A DNA stretch of 64,000 bases from Microlunatus endophyticus (GCF_014646195.1 NZ_BMMZ01000010.1:62001-126000); one strand, 5' to 3'; positions 32,124 to 40,318 are shown, counted from the first letter of the stretch. A program made the numbers and translations. The notes: generated by a model not told the origin, from the sequence alone.

Positions 32124-33052
32124 GACTCTCCCTTCACCGACACGGATCCCAGGGTCTGGCGCAGGAAGCGGGCGGCTCCGATGACACCCGCGTCGGCGCC
32201 GAGGCCGGCAGGCACGATCGGCGTCCGGGCCACCAGGGGCAGCGTCGCTGCCGCCGCGGCCGTTCGCACCTCGTCCCACCACAGGCGCCCCGCCGATGAG
32301 AGGCCGCCGGAGATGATCACGACATCCGGATCGATGATCGTGATCAGGCCGCCGACGGCTGAGCCCAGCGCCGTCGCCGAGGTCCGTACGACCTGAGCGG
32401 CGTCAGGATCCGTGGCGGCCCGGGCAACGATGTGGCGGGCATCGCCCAGGCGCGGGTCGCCGCCCAGCCGGTGGTAGCCCTGGACGATGCCGTAGCCGGA
32501 CGAGATCGCTTCCAGGTGCCCGACAGCACCGCAACTGCAGAGCAGGTCGCCGGCGGCGGGAGCGTTCACATGGCCGAGGTGCCCGGCGGTGCCGTGCGCG
32601 CCCTGCAGCGGCTTTCCGTCGAGGACGACTACCGCACCGAGACCGGTTCCGGCCGCGATCACCAGCACCGTGGACCGACCGGCGCCGGCACCACACCAGG
32701 CCTCACCGACACCGTGCGCGTGGACGTCGTTGAGCGCGGCGGCCGCGGCGGCGCCGAGTGCAGTCGCGAAATGGACGACGAGGTCGGTTCCGGCCCAACC
32801 CGTGAGCAACGCCGTCGCGGAGGTGACCACGCCGTCGACGATCACGCCGCCGGCACCGATCCCCACTCCGGCGACGGCCGTCCCGGAGCCGACCTCTCGC
32901 CCGAGTCGCACGGCAGTGGCCAGGATCGCGTCCCGGGCGTCGGACGGCGTCGCAGCCTGCGCGCGCCGGAGGACCCGACCGTCGCGATCGACCAGACCGG
33001 CGGCAATCTTCGAACCACCGATGTCGATTCCGATGGTCGGCGCGTGGTTCAT
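32120..33052 (-). CDS. ROK-family sugar kinase, probable N-acetylmannosamine kinase
   Basis: A 310-residue kinase starting at ATG 33052. The ATP-binding IGIDIGGSKIAAGLVD is at residues 6-21; the sugar-binding and catalytic part includes LNDVHAHGVGEAW and AAGTGLGAVVV. The ROK zinc region reads GHLGHVNAPAAGD then CSCGAVGHLEA: the usual third Cys (CxCGxxGC) is His here, a variant that may still hold zinc. Coupling with NanE suggests phosphorylation of N-acetylmannosamine; other N-acylhexosamines are possible. Upstream there is no ribosome site, but CAGACT lies six bases before the ATG, consistent with a leaderless start. The tRNA-Ser gene and its terminator lie just upstream. Confidence 0.85.
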   Translation of the reverse strand: MNHAPTIGIDIGGSKIAAGLVDRDGRVLRRAQAATPSDARDAILATAVRLGREVGSGTAVAGVGIGAGGVIVDGVVTSATALLTGWAGTDLVVHFATALGAAAAAALNDVHAHGVGEAWCGAGAGRSTVLVIAAGTGLGAVVVLDGKPLQGAHGTAGHLGHVNAPAAGDLLCSCGAVGHLEAISSGYGIVQGYHRLGGDPRLGDARHIVARAATDPDAAQVVRTSATALGSAVGGLITIIDPDVVIISGGLSSAGRLWWDEVRTAAAAATLPLVARTPIVPAGLGADAGVIGAARFLRQTLGSVSVKGES

Positions 33053-33114
33053 GGCGCCAGTCTGACGTGCGGTGGCCGCTGACATCGCACTGGTCCCGGC
33101 TGATCGGAAGGCAG

Positions 33115-33157
33115 GGAAACGAAAACGCCGGTCTCCCGGTCCCGGGAGCCGACGTTT
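33115..33157 (-). terminator. Intrinsic terminator of the tRNA-Ser gene
   Basis: On the minus strand CGTCGG-CTCCCGG pairs with CCGGGAG-(A)-CCGGCG, with a two-base loop and one bulge, followed by TTTTCGTTT. It begins 6 bases after the tRNA CCA end. Confidence 0.82.
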
Positions 33158-33162
33158 CCACT

Positions 33163-33250
33163 TGGCGGTGGCGGCGGGATTTGAACCCGCGGAGGGTTTC
33201 CCCTCACGCGCTTTCGAGGCGCGCTCTTTAGGCCGCTCAGACACGCCACC
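33163..33250 (-). tRNA. tRNA-Ser (anticodon CGA)
   Basis: An 88-base serine tRNA. Acceptor strands GGTGGCG and CGCCACC pair fully, with G73 and an encoded CCA. The D arm is TGAGCGGCCTAAAGAG, and the anticodon loop CTCGAAA in a perfect GCGC/GCGC-type stem gives CGA. A long variable arm (GAGGGGAAACCCTC) is characteristic of serine tRNA, and the T arm is GCGGGTTCAAATCCCGC. It reads UCG codons. It is intact and not the target of the element at the left of the window, whose core comes from the GGA isoacceptor. Confidence 0.95.
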
Positions 33251-33312
33251 GCCGCAGAGAGTACCAATCGAGCGCGTCCGGGACGAAATTCTCGGCCTCG
33301 CCAGGTCCGACG

Positions 33313-34146
33313 TCATCGGCCCCCGGCCTGCCGGGTGATGTAGGTGACGGCGACGAAGCTGGTGAAGATCGACAGCAGATCGTCGCCGGTGATCCGGATC
33401 TGCCGCTGGCCGCTGCGTTCGACGCCCTTGGCCCAGGTCGCAATCTCGGCCAGGTCTGCAGTCTGCAGGTCGACCTCCAGCACGGCCGGTTTCGCGATGC
33501 CGGGCAGCGACAGGCCGGCTGCGGCGATCTTACGGACGGCCTGCTCGGCCGCCGCCCTGATCAACCGGACCGACTCGCTGGGATGCAGGTTGTCGGCGGC
33601 GCCGCGGGTGATCGACTGCTTGGTGATCACCGACTCCGCATCCGCTGCGAAGGGCAGAGCCTCCAGCCAGGTCACCTGGTCGCCGGTGACCAGTCCGATC
33701 GGCACCCCGAAGTGCTCGGCCACCAGAGCGTTGATGCCACTCTCGCCGACCTCGGTCCCGTTGACCGCCGCGCGACTGAAAACCGACGGGTTGTACGTGT
33801 GGGACAGCGTCGACGGCGCCCCGGAGATCGAGCCGTGGTAGCCGACGAAGAAGATCACGTCGAAGGTCTCATCCAGACCCTCCATCATGTAGCGCGGTTT
33901 GTGGCCGCCGGAGATGTACCGCGCTGCCCCGCTGATCCGGCGCGGATCGAGATTGGCCATCCGGCCGTGGGAGTCGTTCAGCACCACCTCGGTCGCACCG
34001 CCGGCGATCGCCCCTTCGATCGCGGCATTCACCTCGGCCTGGAGCAGTTCGCACCCGAGTGCGTAGCCCGGGTTACCGGGGCGGCATTGCTCCCAATCGA
34101 CGACGCCGGCGACACCTTCCATGTCCAACGAGATCCAGACCTTCAC
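33313..34146 (-). CDS. M55-family D-aminopeptidase (DppA-like)
   Basis: A 277-residue zinc peptidase. GTG 34146 is chosen because GGAGGAG lies about 6 bases upstream. The N-terminal KVWISLDMEGVAGVVDWEQ contains the D-x-E metal ligands of DppA; further ligands are in VVLNDSHGRM and FVGYHGSISG, and GALSHT-type residues appear as APSTLSHTYN. A proposed catalytic Asn/Glu region lies in NGTEVGESGINA. Bacillus DppA cuts D-Ala-D-Ala and other D-amino peptides. This enzyme therefore points to use of wall-derived D-peptides, and it heads the minus-strand run of D-amino acid and amino-sugar genes, separated from them by the tRNA. Confidence 0.88.
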   Translation of the reverse strand: MKVWISLDMEGVAGVVDWEQCRPGNPGYALGCELLQAEVNAAIEGAIAGGATEVVLNDSHGRMANLDPRRISGAARYISGGHKPRYMMEGLDETFDVIFFVGYHGSISGAPSTLSHTYNPSVFSRAAVNGTEVGESGINALVAEHFGVPIGLVTGDQVTWLEALPFAADAESVITKQSITRGAADNLHPSESVRLIRAAAEQAVRKIAAAGLSLPGIAKPAVLEVDLQTADLAEIATWAKGVERSGQRQIRITGDDLLSIFTSFVAVTYITRQAGGR

Positions 34147-34243
34147 CCAAGCTCCTCCGTCACCCTGGCCCATCGCGTCCGGATGTCTGACCCCGACCCG
34201 ATGTTTCACGCATTACATTAGTGGGAGTAAGTTTTCAGACTTG

Positions 34244-34741
34244 TTACGCCTGAAACTCACCGGGTGCCCGGTGGGTGGCGAAGAAGTCCCGGATCAGGTC
34301 GCCGCAGCGTTGCTCCAGGATCCCGCCGACCACCTCGACCCGGTGGTTGAGCCGGGAATCGCGGACGACGTCCCAGAGCGAGGCGACGGCGCCGGCCTTC
34401 GGGTCGTACGCCCCGAACACCAGCGTGCGGATCCGGGCGGCGACGATCGCACCGGCACACATCGTGCAAGGCTCGAGGGTCACCACCAGAGTGTGGTCGT
34501 CCAGCCGCCAACTGCCCCTGCCCTCAGCGGCCCGGCGGATCGCCAGCACCTCTGCGTGCGCCGTCGGATCCCCGGTCAGCTCGCGTTCGTTTCCGGCGAC
34601 CGCGACCACCGTGCCGCCCGGATCGAGGACCACCGCACCGATCGGCACGTCCTGATGATCAGCGGCGAGGCCGGCCGCTCCGAGCGCCGCCTCCATCGGC
34701 TGCCGCCAGTCGAGCGGCTTGCCTGTGCCGTACGACCCCAC
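34244..34741 (-). CDS. tadA: tRNA-specific adenosine deaminase
   Basis: A 165-residue deaminase that converts A34 to inosine in tRNA-Arg(ACG). The zinc site is HAE (in DPTAHAEVLAIRRAA) with PCTMCAGAI, the classic TadA pair; VPIGAVVLD and the C-terminal LNHRVEVVGGILEQRC are also typical. The GTG at 34741 lies 10 bases after the stop of the upstream TadA-associated gene and lacks a clear ribosome site. ATG 34696 (MEAALGAAGLAADH) is an alternative that still includes the whole domain. Pairing with the preceding gene is conserved across actinobacteria. Confidence 0.93.
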   Translation of the reverse strand: MGSYGTGKPLDWRQPMEAALGAAGLAADHQDVPIGAVVLDPGGTVVAVAGNERELTGDPTAHAEVLAIRRAAEGRGSWRLDDHTLVVTLEPCTMCAGAIVAARIRTLVFGAYDPKAGAVASLWDVVRDSRLNHRVEVVGGILEQRCGDLIRDFFATHRAPGEFQA

Positions 34742-34751
34742 CGCGGACGGC

Positions 34752-35387
34752 TCAGTCGCCGAACTCGGCGTCGACGACCTTGCGGAACTGCGGCCCGATC
34801 TTGATCTTGTCGGCCACCTCGGTCAGCAATTGATCACTGCCCAGGTCAAGATCATCGCAAAGTGCGGTGAGATCGAATTCGGAGATACCGAGATCCTTCA
34901 GGATGCCCAGATCGCCGATCGGCTCGGCCTCGTCGTCATCCTCGTCGGGAATGTCCTCACCCAGGAGGTCCGCCACGTCACGGGCGATCGGCCAGTCGTT
35001 GGCTGCGGCGCTGTCGTTGAGCAACAACTGCACGTGCCGACCCCGGACGCGTACGATCACGGCTACCTCGCCGACCAGGCTGACCAGTCCGACGGCGCCG
35101 CCGTCGCCGGGCAACCGGCGCAACTGCAGGATCAATTCGTCAAGATCATTGGCGAGATCCTCGGAGAGGGCGTTGACCATGCTCTGGCCGTCCTCCCGAT
35201 AGGCGGCGACGATGAAATCGACATCCTCGGGCTCGGCGTCCTCAAGATCATCGAGGTCGTCGTCGCCCTCGGTATCGGCACCGTCGTCAGGATCATCGGC
35301 CTCGGCCAGGTCACGGCTGGAAGCCGAATCACGCGGATCCTCATCGGGGTCCAAGGACTCGTACTCATCGTCGTCGGCGTCCGCCAC
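34752..35387 (-). CDS. tRNA adenosine deaminase-associated protein
   Basis: A 211-residue protein very rich in Asp/Glu over residues 1-55 (MADADDDEYESLDPDEDPRD), followed by a conserved domain (DVDFIVAAYREDGQSM, LRRLPGDGGAVGLVSLVGE, RHVQLLLNDSAAANDWPIA) and a second acidic patch. The family is recognised only by its constant position next to tadA in actinobacteria; molecular function is unknown. The acidic start resembles nucleic-acid mimicry, but this is speculation. It lies 10 bases upstream of tadA and is divergent from upp. Confidence 0.88.
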   Translation of the reverse strand: MADADDDEYESLDPDEDPRDSASSRDLAEADDPDDGADTEGDDDLDDLEDAEPEDVDFIVAAYREDGQSMVNALSEDLANDLDELILQLRRLPGDGGAVGLVSLVGEVAVIVRVRGRHVQLLLNDSAAANDWPIARDVADLLGEDIPDEDDDEAEPIGDLGILKDLGISEFDLTALCDDLDLGSDQLLTEVADKIKIGPQFRKVVDAEFGD

Positions 35388-35457
35388 GATTCCTCCACTA
35401 CCGTTTTCAGCCCGGTCCGCTCAGGCCCGAACGAACCGAATCCCTATCGTGTCAGAT

Positions 35458-35493
35458 GATTCGCGTTCGCGGATAACTATTCCGTCGCGAATC
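35458..35493. promoter_or_regulatory. Inverted repeat upstream of upp
   Basis: GATTCGCG (35458-35465) and CGCGAATC (35486-35493) are perfect inverted arms separated by 20 bases. They end seven bases before the upp -35 box and lie between the divergent upp and TadA-partner genes, a plausible operator for either. Confidence 0.45.
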
Positions 35494-35499
35494 AGCCCG

Positions 35500-35528
35500 T
35501 TCACACCCTTCCGCGCGCCCGGTACGGT
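35500..35528 (+). promoter_or_regulatory. upp promoter (leaderless)
   Basis: TTCACA (35500-35505), 17 bases, TACGGT (35523-35528), then six bases to the GTG start. This is the clearest sigma-70-type promoter in the window and predicts a transcript starting at the start codon. Confidence 0.72.
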
Positions 35529-35534
35529 GCACCT

Positions 35535-36179
35535 GTGAAACTGCTCGCCGTCGACCACCCGCTGGTCAGCCACAAGCTCACCGTGCTCCGCGACCAGCAG
35601 ACCGACTCGCCGACCTTCAGGCGGCTGACCGAGGAGCTGGTCACGCTGCTGGCCTACGAGGCCACCCGCGAGATCCGGGTCGCGCCCCGCCGGGTGCAAA
35701 CCCCGGTCGCCGAGGCCGAAGGCGTCTACCTGTCGCTGCCCCGGCCACTGGTGGTGCCGATCCTGCGCGCCGGACTGGGGATGCTCGAGGGCATGACCCG
35801 GTTGATGCCGTCGGCCGAGGTCGGCTTCGTCGGCATGGTCCGCAACGAGGAGACCCTGCAGCCGACGACCTATGCCGAGCGGCTGCCCGACGATCTGTCC
35901 GGGCGCCAGTGCTACGTGCTGGACCCGATGCTCGCGACCGGCGGCACGCTGGCCGCGACCGTACGCTTCCTGGTCGCCCGCGGTGCCGACCACATCACCT
36001 GCATCTGCCTGCTCGCCGCACCTGAGGGCCTGCAACGGATGGAGCAACTGCTGGACGATCTGCACGTGCCCTGCACCGTCGTGGTCGCAGGGGTCGACGA
36101 GCGGCTCAACGAGAAGGGCTACATCGTGCCCGGCCTGGGCGACGCCGGCGACCGGCTCTACGGAGTGGTCGACCACTGA
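35535..36179 (+). CDS. upp: Uracil phosphoribosyltransferase
   Basis: A 214-residue enzyme that makes UMP from uracil and PRPP (pyrimidine salvage). It starts [20 protein letters not shown] at a leaderless GTG. The family PRPP loop region appears as [19 protein letters not shown], preceded by [14 protein letters not shown], and the uracil-binding C-terminus as [17 protein letters not shown]. Length is normal (about 210). Expressed as a single gene, with a long inverted repeat behind it. Confidence 0.96.
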   Translation: MKLLAVDHPLVSHKLTVLRDQQTDSPTFRRLTEELVTLLAYEATREIRVAPRRVQTPVAEAEGVYLSLPRPLVVPILRAGLGMLEGMTRLMPSAEVGFVGMVRNEETLQPTTYAERLPDDLSGRQCYVLDPMLATGGTLAATVRFLVARGADHITCICLLAAPEGLQRMEQLLDDLHVPCTVVVAGVDERLNEKGYIVPGLGDAGDRLYGVVDH

Positions 36180-36190
36180 CCGTGCACAAT

Positions 36191-36247
36191 TGCGGGCCAG
36201 ATGGCTTCACAGGCCCGCAGCGGCAGGTTCCGCGGATCTGGCCCGCA
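36191..36247. terminator. Inverted repeat between convergent upp and MFS genes
   Basis: TGCGGGCCAGAT (36191-36202) and ATCTGGCCCGCA (36236-36247) are a perfect 12-base pair across a 33-base loop, which itself holds GGCCCGC able to pair with either arm. Position between two convergent genes suggests a bidirectional terminator. Confidence 0.55.
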
Positions 36248-36260
36248 GATGTTCCCACTC

Positions 36261-37556
36261 CTACGCGGAAGCCGGGACGCGTTGCCGCACCCGCCCGACC
36301 ATGATCGACATCACCGCCGCCGCGATGCAGAGGGATCCGGCCAGCAGCCAGGCCAGCTCGTAGTCGCCGGTGCGGTCCCGGATGACGCCGGCTCCGGTCG
36401 CGGCGACCGCGGCGCCGATCTGGTGACTGGCGAAGACCCAGCCGAAGGCGACGGGCGCGTCGGCCCCGAAATGCTGCCTGCACAGGGCGATCGTCGGTGG
36501 CACGGTCGCCACCCAGTCCAGCCCGTAGAAGACGATGAAGATCCAGGTCGACGGCTCGGCGGTCGGCTCGAGCAACCTGGGCAGCGCATAGAGCGACAAC
36601 CCGCGCAACGTGTAGTAGATCACCAGCAGCACCCGGGCATCGATCCGATCGGAGAAGAATCCGGACGCGATCGTGCCGACGATGTCGAAGACGCCGACCA
36701 CCGCGAGCAGACTGGCGGCGGTCGTCGGCGGCATCCCGTGATCATGGGCCGCCGCCACGAAGTGGGTCTGGATCAGTCCGTTGGTGGTCGCCCCGCAGAT
36801 CGAGAAGGCCGCGGCGAGCAGCCAGAAGGCGGGTCGTTTGGCGCAGCGACCGAGGACCGACAGGGCGCGCTGCAGCGATCCCTGCGATGAGGTCACGGCC
36901 GGCACCGCGTAGCCCTGCGGAGCGCCGTACGGCAGGACGCCGACATCGGTCGGGCGGTTGCGGATGCCGGCGATGGCGATCCCACCTGCGACCAGGGCTG
37001 CCCCGGCGGCCGTGAGCGCGGCCGATCTCCAGCCGACGTGCTCGTTGAGACGGGAGAGCACCGGCAGGAAGATCAACTGTCCGGTCGAACTGCCCGCGGT
37101 GAGCACGCCGATCACCAGGCCGGCCCGGTGCACGAACCAGCGGCCGGTGATCAGTGCGGCGAAGCTGAGCGCGATCGAGCCGCTGCCCAGGCCGACCACC
37201 ACACCCCACAACAGCACCAGCTGCCAGGCGGCGGTGACGAACACCGCGGCACCCGAACCGATCGCGATCGCCACCAAGGCGAAGCCCGCCACCCGGCGGA
37301 CCCCGAACCGCTCCATCAGTGCTGCGGCGAACGGGGCGAAACAGCCGTAGAGCACCAGATTCACCGAGACGGCGAACCCGATGGTCCCCCGGCCCCAGCC
37401 GAATTCACGCTGCAACGAATCCATCAGGACGCCGGGCACCGATCGGAAACCGGCCGCGGCGACCAGCGTCAGGAAGGCGGCGCCGGCGACGATCCAGGGC
37501 CAGCGGGTCGCCGTCCGGGTGGGCGCCAGCACGGCTGTCGGGTCAGAACTCTGCAC
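36261..37556 (-). CDS. MFS transporter (oxalate/formate-antiporter-like group)
   Basis: A 431-residue transporter with twelve hydrophobic helices. I chose GTG 37556 because GGGAG sits 9 bases upstream; the longer ATG at 37607 would overlap the divergent regulator promoter. Motifs include LMERFGVRRVAG in the 2-3 loop, the helix-4 segment LGSGSIALSFAALITGRWF, and SGFFSDRIDARVLLVIYY in the 8-9 loop. The substrate is unknown. The adjacent GlxA-type regulator is divergent, with start codons 71 bases apart, so it probably controls this gene. Confidence 0.83.
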   Translation of the reverse strand: MQSSDPTAVLAPTRTATRWPWIVAGAAFLTLVAAAGFRSVPGVLMDSLQREFGWGRGTIGFAVSVNLVLYGCFAPFAAALMERFGVRRVAGFALVAIAIGSGAAVFVTAAWQLVLLWGVVVGLGSGSIALSFAALITGRWFVHRAGLVIGVLTAGSSTGQLIFLPVLSRLNEHVGWRSAALTAAGAALVAGGIAIAGIRNRPTDVGVLPYGAPQGYAVPAVTSSQGSLQRALSVLGRCAKRPAFWLLAAAFSICGATTNGLIQTHFVAAAHDHGMPPTTAASLLAVVGVFDIVGTIASGFFSDRIDARVLLVIYYTLRGLSLYALPRLLEPTAEPSTWIFIVFYGLDWVATVPPTIALCRQHFGADAPVAFGWVFASHQIGAAVAATGAGVIRDRTGDYELAWLLAGSLCIAAAVMSIMVGRVRQRVPASA

Positions 37557-37606
37557 AGGTTGAATCTCCCTGATCCCCACCTTCACCGAAAGTGGCCGGA
37601 TCGCCA

Positions 37607-37612
37607 TAATGT
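37607..37612 (+). promoter_or_regulatory. -10 box of the GlxA-type regulator gene
   Basis: TAATGT lies 14 bases before ATG 37627, with TTCACC 19 bases upstream of it. It overlaps the ATG at 37609, arguing for the later start. Confidence 0.4.
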
Positions 37613-37626
37613 GCAAGAATCTGGCC

Positions 37627-38625
37627 ATGTCCGTCAGTTCTCTTCGGCACCGCGCCCCGCACCATGTCGTGGTCCTGGCGATCCCTCCGGTGGTCGGCTT
37701 CGACCTGACGATCCCGGTCCAGGTATTGCCCAGCGCCCGCGGCGACAATGGCGAGCGGCTCTATCAGGTCTCGGTGGTGACGCCGACCGGCGAGCCGGCG
37801 ATCAGCACCCACGGCTATGCGATCGCCCCGAGCGCGCCGGTCGAGGCGCTGCGGACCGCGGACACGTTGATCATCCCCGGCACCCGCAATTCGGCGATCC
37901 GCACCGAGGGCCGACTGGACGAGGTCACGGCCGCCGCTCTCGCCATGGTTCCCGCCGATGCCCGGCGGATGTCGATCTGCACCGGCGCATTCGCGATGGC
38001 CGCGGCCGGCTGGCTGGACGGCCGCACGGTCACCACCCATTGGGAGTCGGCGGACGACCTGGCCCGGCTGCATCCGCAGGTGACCGTTGCGCCGGACGCA
38101 CTCTTCATCGACGACGGCGACGTGCTCACTTCGGCCGGTCTGGCGGCCGGGATCGACCTCTGCCTGCACGTCCTGCGGGCCGATCACGGTACGGCGATGG
38201 CCAACAAGGCCGCTCGCTATTTGGTGGTGCCGGCCTGGCGCGACGGCGGTCAGTCCCAGTTCATCGAGGCGCCGCTGCCCGATGTCACCCGCGGTGGCAC
38301 CGCAGGCGTACGCGCCTGGTTGCTGGAGCGCCTGGACCGCCCGGTCAGCCTGGCCGAGATGGCGGCGTACGGATCCATGAGCGTACGGACCTTCACCCGG
38401 CGGTTCCGGGACGAGACCGGCCAGACGCCCGGCGAATGGTTGATCCGCCAGCGTGTCAACCGGGCCGCGGAACTGCTGGAGACGACCGAACTGCCGATCG
38501 ACCGGGTCGCCGAGCAGTCCGGGCTGGGATCGGCAGCGTCGCTGCGCCAGCACTTCAAGATCACCTACGGCTTGGCGCCGCTGGCCTACCGCAAGGCCTT
38601 CGCCGGCGAGCCGGCCAGAAATTGA
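37627..38625 (+). CDS. GlxA-family AraC-type regulator with DJ-1/PfpI domain
   Basis: A 332-residue regulator. The N-terminal half is a DJ-1/PfpI-like domain (HHVVVLAIPPVVGFDLTIP, TLIIPGTRNS, MSICTGAFAMAAAGWLDGR), with Cys in the nucleophile-elbow position (ICTGAF). The C-terminal half has two AraC helix-turn-helix units (SLAEMAAYGSMSVRTFTRRF and PIDRVAEQSGLGSAASLRQHF). Such proteins sense small metabolites and activate nearby genes. Divergent to the MFS transporter; the gene for UdgX follows after 42 bases on the same strand. Confidence 0.88.
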   Translation: MSVSSLRHRAPHHVVVLAIPPVVGFDLTIPVQVLPSARGDNGERLYQVSVVTPTGEPAISTHGYAIAPSAPVEALRTADTLIIPGTRNSAIRTEGRLDEVTAAALAMVPADARRMSICTGAFAMAAAGWLDGRTVTTHWESADDLARLHPQVTVAPDALFIDDGDVLTSAGLAAGIDLCLHVLRADHGTAMANKAARYLVVPAWRDGGQSQFIEAPLPDVTRGGTAGVRAWLLERLDRPVSLAEMAAYGSMSVRTFTRRFRDETGQTPGEWLIRQRVNRAAELLETTELPIDRVAEQSGLGSAASLRQHFKITYGLAPLAYRKAFAGEPARN

Positions 38626-38667
38626 CCCGGCCGGAATCGATGTGGGCCGAGTGGGTACCGGATCGCC

Positions 38668-39300
38668 ATGGCACGGTATCCGGGAGCCGAGCAGTACCTG
38701 CCGCGGCGGCGGAATCTGACCGAGCTGCGCAAGGCGATCGATCACTGCCACGGCTGCGATCTCTACCGGGATGCGACCCAGGCCATCTTCGGCGAGGGGT
38801 TGAAGCGGTCCCGGTTGATCATGATCGGCGAGACACCCGGCGACGTCGAGGACCGCACCGGGCATCCCTTCACCGGGCCTGCCGGGCACCTGCTGGACAA
38901 GGCGCTGCAGGTCGCCGGACTGGATCGCGGTGAGCTGTTCCTGACCAACGCCGTCAAGCATTTTCGGTACCAGACCCGCGGCGCGACCGGCAAGCGGCGG
39001 ATCCACAAGACTCCGAGCCAGACCCAGGTCGCCGCCTGTCGCCCGTGGCTGGAGGCCGAACTGGATGTCGTACGACCTGAGGGTGCGGTCGTTCTCGGCA
39101 GCGTGGCAGCGCACACCCTCTACGGGCCGGACTTCACCGTCGGTGATCATCGCGGCGCGATCATCGACCTCCCGGACCGGCGGGCGTGGGCCGTGATCAC
39201 CATCCATCCATCGGCGGCGCTACGGGCCGACGATCGGGCGGCGGCATTCGACGGACTGGTGGATGATCTTCGACTGGCCGCCGACCGGCTTGCTGGCTGA
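38668..39300 (+). CDS. udgX: UdgX-type uracil-DNA-binding/crosslinking protein
   Basis: A 210-residue family 4-like uracil-DNA glycosylase variant. The insertion loop GKRRIHKTP is present; KRRIH occupies residues 109-113, and in Mycobacterium UdgX the His of this loop binds covalently to the deoxyribose after uracil is cleaved. Motif A is GETPGDVEDRTGHPFTGPAG and the terminal motif is TIHPSAALRA. Four Cys for an iron-sulfur cluster: C29 and C32 (HCHGCDL), C131 in VAACRPW, and the fourth Cys is less clear. It would bind uracil in DNA irreversibly, marking or shielding damage. No ribosome site is obvious at ATG 38668. Confidence 0.92.
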   Translation: MARYPGAEQYLPRRRNLTELRKAIDHCHGCDLYRDATQAIFGEGLKRSRLIMIGETPGDVEDRTGHPFTGPAGHLLDKALQVAGLDRGELFLTNAVKHFRYQTRGATGKRRIHKTPSQTQVAACRPWLEAELDVVRPEGAVVLGSVAAHTLYGPDFTVGDHRGAIIDLPDRRAWAVITIHPSAALRADDRAAAFDGLVDDLRLAADRLAG

Positions 39301-39448
39301 CAATCCCGCCGAACCCCGGTGACGTTCGCGTGAACGGCCCGCGACCTCGCGCTTGATGGAGATCGCGAGTCCGGACCCCACGCGCGCAGATGTCCGGGAA
39401 ACGTCGTGTTCTCTGATCGAATGGACCGGTGCCGGACCACCATCGGTC

Positions 39449-39491
39449 CGGCCGATCGAATACCGGTCGATCGATATCGGTCGATCGATAT
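39449..39491. repeat. Tandem 14-base repeats upstream of the VanY-like gene
   Basis: CGGTCGATCGATAT occurs twice in direct tandem (39464-39477, 39478-39491), preceded one base earlier by a degenerate copy CGGCCGATCGAATA (39449-39462). Each unit holds the palindrome TCGATCGA. The array ends 20 bases before the start codon, where a bound regulator would control expression. Confidence 0.65.
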
Positions 39492-39511
39492 TGGGAGCCA
39501 GGAAGGACGCG

Positions 39512-40318
39512 ATGCGAGGTCAGACGCGGTACGACGGTGGCGAACGGACCAATGCCCGGGTCGGGCTGGCCTGCTTCGGCCTCGTCATGGCGGTGCTGAC
39601 CGTGCTCATCGCCGCCTGCGCCTCCACACCGCCTGCAACCCATCCGTCGCCCACCGGCACGGCCGACGCCACGACCAAGGGCCAGGGCCGGACCCGTCCG
39701 GCCAAATCGGCGACCGCTCGGCCAACAACCGCCGGCTTCGACAAGCACGCCTATTCGGTCACCAACGCCGGCAGCCTGTGGGTGATCGTGAACAAGAAGC
39801 ATCCCCTGAAGCCACTGAAATACCGGCCGAAGCTCACGGTCGTCGACGGCCGCCAGGTGGACCGGCGGATGGCTCCGGCATTGCGACAACTGCTCGCCGG
39901 TTCATTGAAAGCGAAGAGACACCTGCACGTGGTGAGCGGCTACCGGTCCTACGACTATCAGCGCACGGTCTTCCACGGCCTTGCCGCCCAGCAGGGTCGG
40001 TCCGCAGCGGAGAAGTGGTCGGCCAAACCCGGCTACAGCGAGCACCAGACCGGGCTGGCCGTCGATCTCGATCTCGCCTACAGCACGAAATGCTCGTTGC
40101 AGTCCTGCTTCGGGAATACCGAAGGCGGCCGCTGGCTCGCCGCGAACGCCTGGCGCTACGGCTTCGTGATCCGCTACACAGCGGCCGACAAGGCCGTCAC
40201 CGGCTACTCCGCCGAACCCTGGCACATCCGCTACGTCGGCAAACCGCTGGCCGCTGAACTCCACCGCACCCACGCGACCTGCCTGGAGACCTTCTTCGGT
40301 GTCACCGGCGGCGCGTGA
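39512..40318 (+). CDS. VanY-type D-Ala-D-Ala carboxypeptidase lipoprotein (M15)
   Basis: A 268-residue surface enzyme starting at ATG 39512 after AGGAAGGA. The signal segment ends LIAAC, a lipobox, so it is membrane-anchored by lipid. A Thr/Pro-rich linker follows. The M15 zinc motifs are SEHQTGLAVDLD (His and Asp) and EPWHIRYVG (catalytic Glu and His); VVSGYRSYDYQ and GFVIRY are also family-typical. It removes the last D-Ala from wall stem peptides, which limits crosslinking and can lower vancomycin binding. No VanRS-type regulators are adjacent; instead a 14-base tandem repeat array precedes it. Confidence 0.9.
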   Translation: MRGQTRYDGGERTNARVGLACFGLVMAVLTVLIAACASTPPATHPSPTGTADATTKGQGRTRPAKSATARPTTAGFDKHAYSVTNAGSLWVIVNKKHPLKPLKYRPKLTVVDGRQVDRRMAPALRQLLAGSLKAKRHLHVVSGYRSYDYQRTVFHGLAAQQGRSAAEKWSAKPGYSEHQTGLAVDLDLAYSTKCSLQSCFGNTEGGRWLAANAWRYGFVIRYTAADKAVTGYSAEPWHIRYVGKPLAAELHRTHATCLETFFGVTGGA

